This document shows, piece after piece, positions 63,654 through 64,000 of a stretch of DNA of 64,000 nucleotides. Position 1 is the first letter of the stretch. Each line of letters opens with the position of its first letter. Below the pieces are notes generated by a model. The model had not been told where the DNA came from, did not search any database, and saw nothing but the letters and a program-made list of their open reading frames with translations. The position numbers were made by a program, and so were the translations under genes. The DNA is from Salticus scenicus (lineage: Eukaryota > Arthropoda > Arachnida > Araneae > Salticidae). The DNA is taken from the NCBI GenBank assembly GCA_963930645.1, contig OZ005649.1, forward strand, positions 41,630,664 through 41,694,663, read 5' to 3'.

Positions 63654-64000
63654 TATGTGTACGTGTTTGTTATTATCATATCTGAAGAGCAAATAGTAGC
63701 CGGAATTCCTAATTTGCTATTTTAAATCTATATGTTATAAGGAAGCTGTACTAACTTTTCATTGCGGTCAGATTAATTGTTCGTGTACAGCGACATCCAA
63801 AAAAATTCAAATACATTACATGCATGGGGCAAAATTTTTGGTAGGTGCAGATTGATATCTATAGCCAACAATAAACAAGAGGAAATGAACATATATTTTG
63901 CGTTTGCATAAAAGCATGTATCGTGTAGAATATCTTATGAAAATCATTCATCGCTAGTTTACACGGCTATCCAAAAGAAATTGAAAATAGTGGGACTGCA
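63654..64000. other. Window-end spacer, possible start of another element
   Basis: TACAGCGACATCCAAAAAAA at about 63785 and ACACGGCTATCCAAAAGAAA at about 63961 look like a terminal motif and a subterminal repeat of a DNA element cut by the window end. Weak. Confidence 0.25.

Overview
This is a eukaryotic, AT-rich, repeat-dense and essentially gene-poor stretch of animal DNA. No bacterial operons, rRNA or intact tRNA genes were seen, and I found no convincing host protein-coding exon. The mix of BEL/Pao, Tc1/mariner, hAT, Penelope-like, pogo-like and TTAA-flanked elements, a tRNA-derived SINE and very many long A/T homopolymers fits a metazoan. I would guess an arthropod, perhaps a chelicerate, but nothing in the sequence proves that.

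Left part (1-23 kb). After a short tandem repeat (190-580) and several small MITEs, three copies of a ~2.45-kb non-autonomous DNA transposon with CAGTCGGGG ends lie head to tail: a diverged partial copy at ~3030-3390, copy A at 3398-12334 and copy B at 12337-14799, joined at TA dinucleotides. Copy A is split by a young BEL/Pao LTR retrotransposon on the minus strand (5514-11998). Its two 579-bp LTRs are nearly identical, it has a GTTTG target duplication, and copy B preserves the empty site. Its long Gag-Pol frame (7224-11207) carries Gag, zinc knuckles, protease, reverse transcriptase and RNase H. The integrase lies in another frame (6047-7369) because of one frame change. From 16 to 22.5 kb come two decayed Tc1-like transposase regions, a long hairpin element holding a mariner-like insertion that itself holds a TTAA MITE, and a mariner-ended foldback element holding a hAT MITE.

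Middle part (23-45 kb). This has scattered MITEs, a hAT transposase fragment (28.4-28.7 kb), a nearly full-length but broken Tc1-like element (29601-31272), a foldback element with tandem sub-repeats (33900-35159), a Penelope-like RT/GIY-YIG remnant (35792-36430), and a 1.7-kb TA-flanked element (41225-42947) that repeats its own terminal motif inside.

Right part (45-64 kb). A tandem array (45340-48500) has a 173-bp monomer and a 471-bp higher-order repeat, with older diverged monomers to its left. A promoter/first-exon-like stretch follows at ~48.8-49.1 kb. The rest is MITEs, a hairpin module shared between different elements, a SINE with clear target duplications (59858-60066), and ordinary AT-rich spacer.

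The commonest repeat is a ~200-bp MITE superfamily with more than 20 copies. Its copies share a GCCAACA...CCG...GCCCCGCC arm and mostly have 6-bp target duplications. The elements do not form a pathway. What can be read is an insertion history: nested elements give relative ages, and the BEL/Pao copy is among the youngest insertions.
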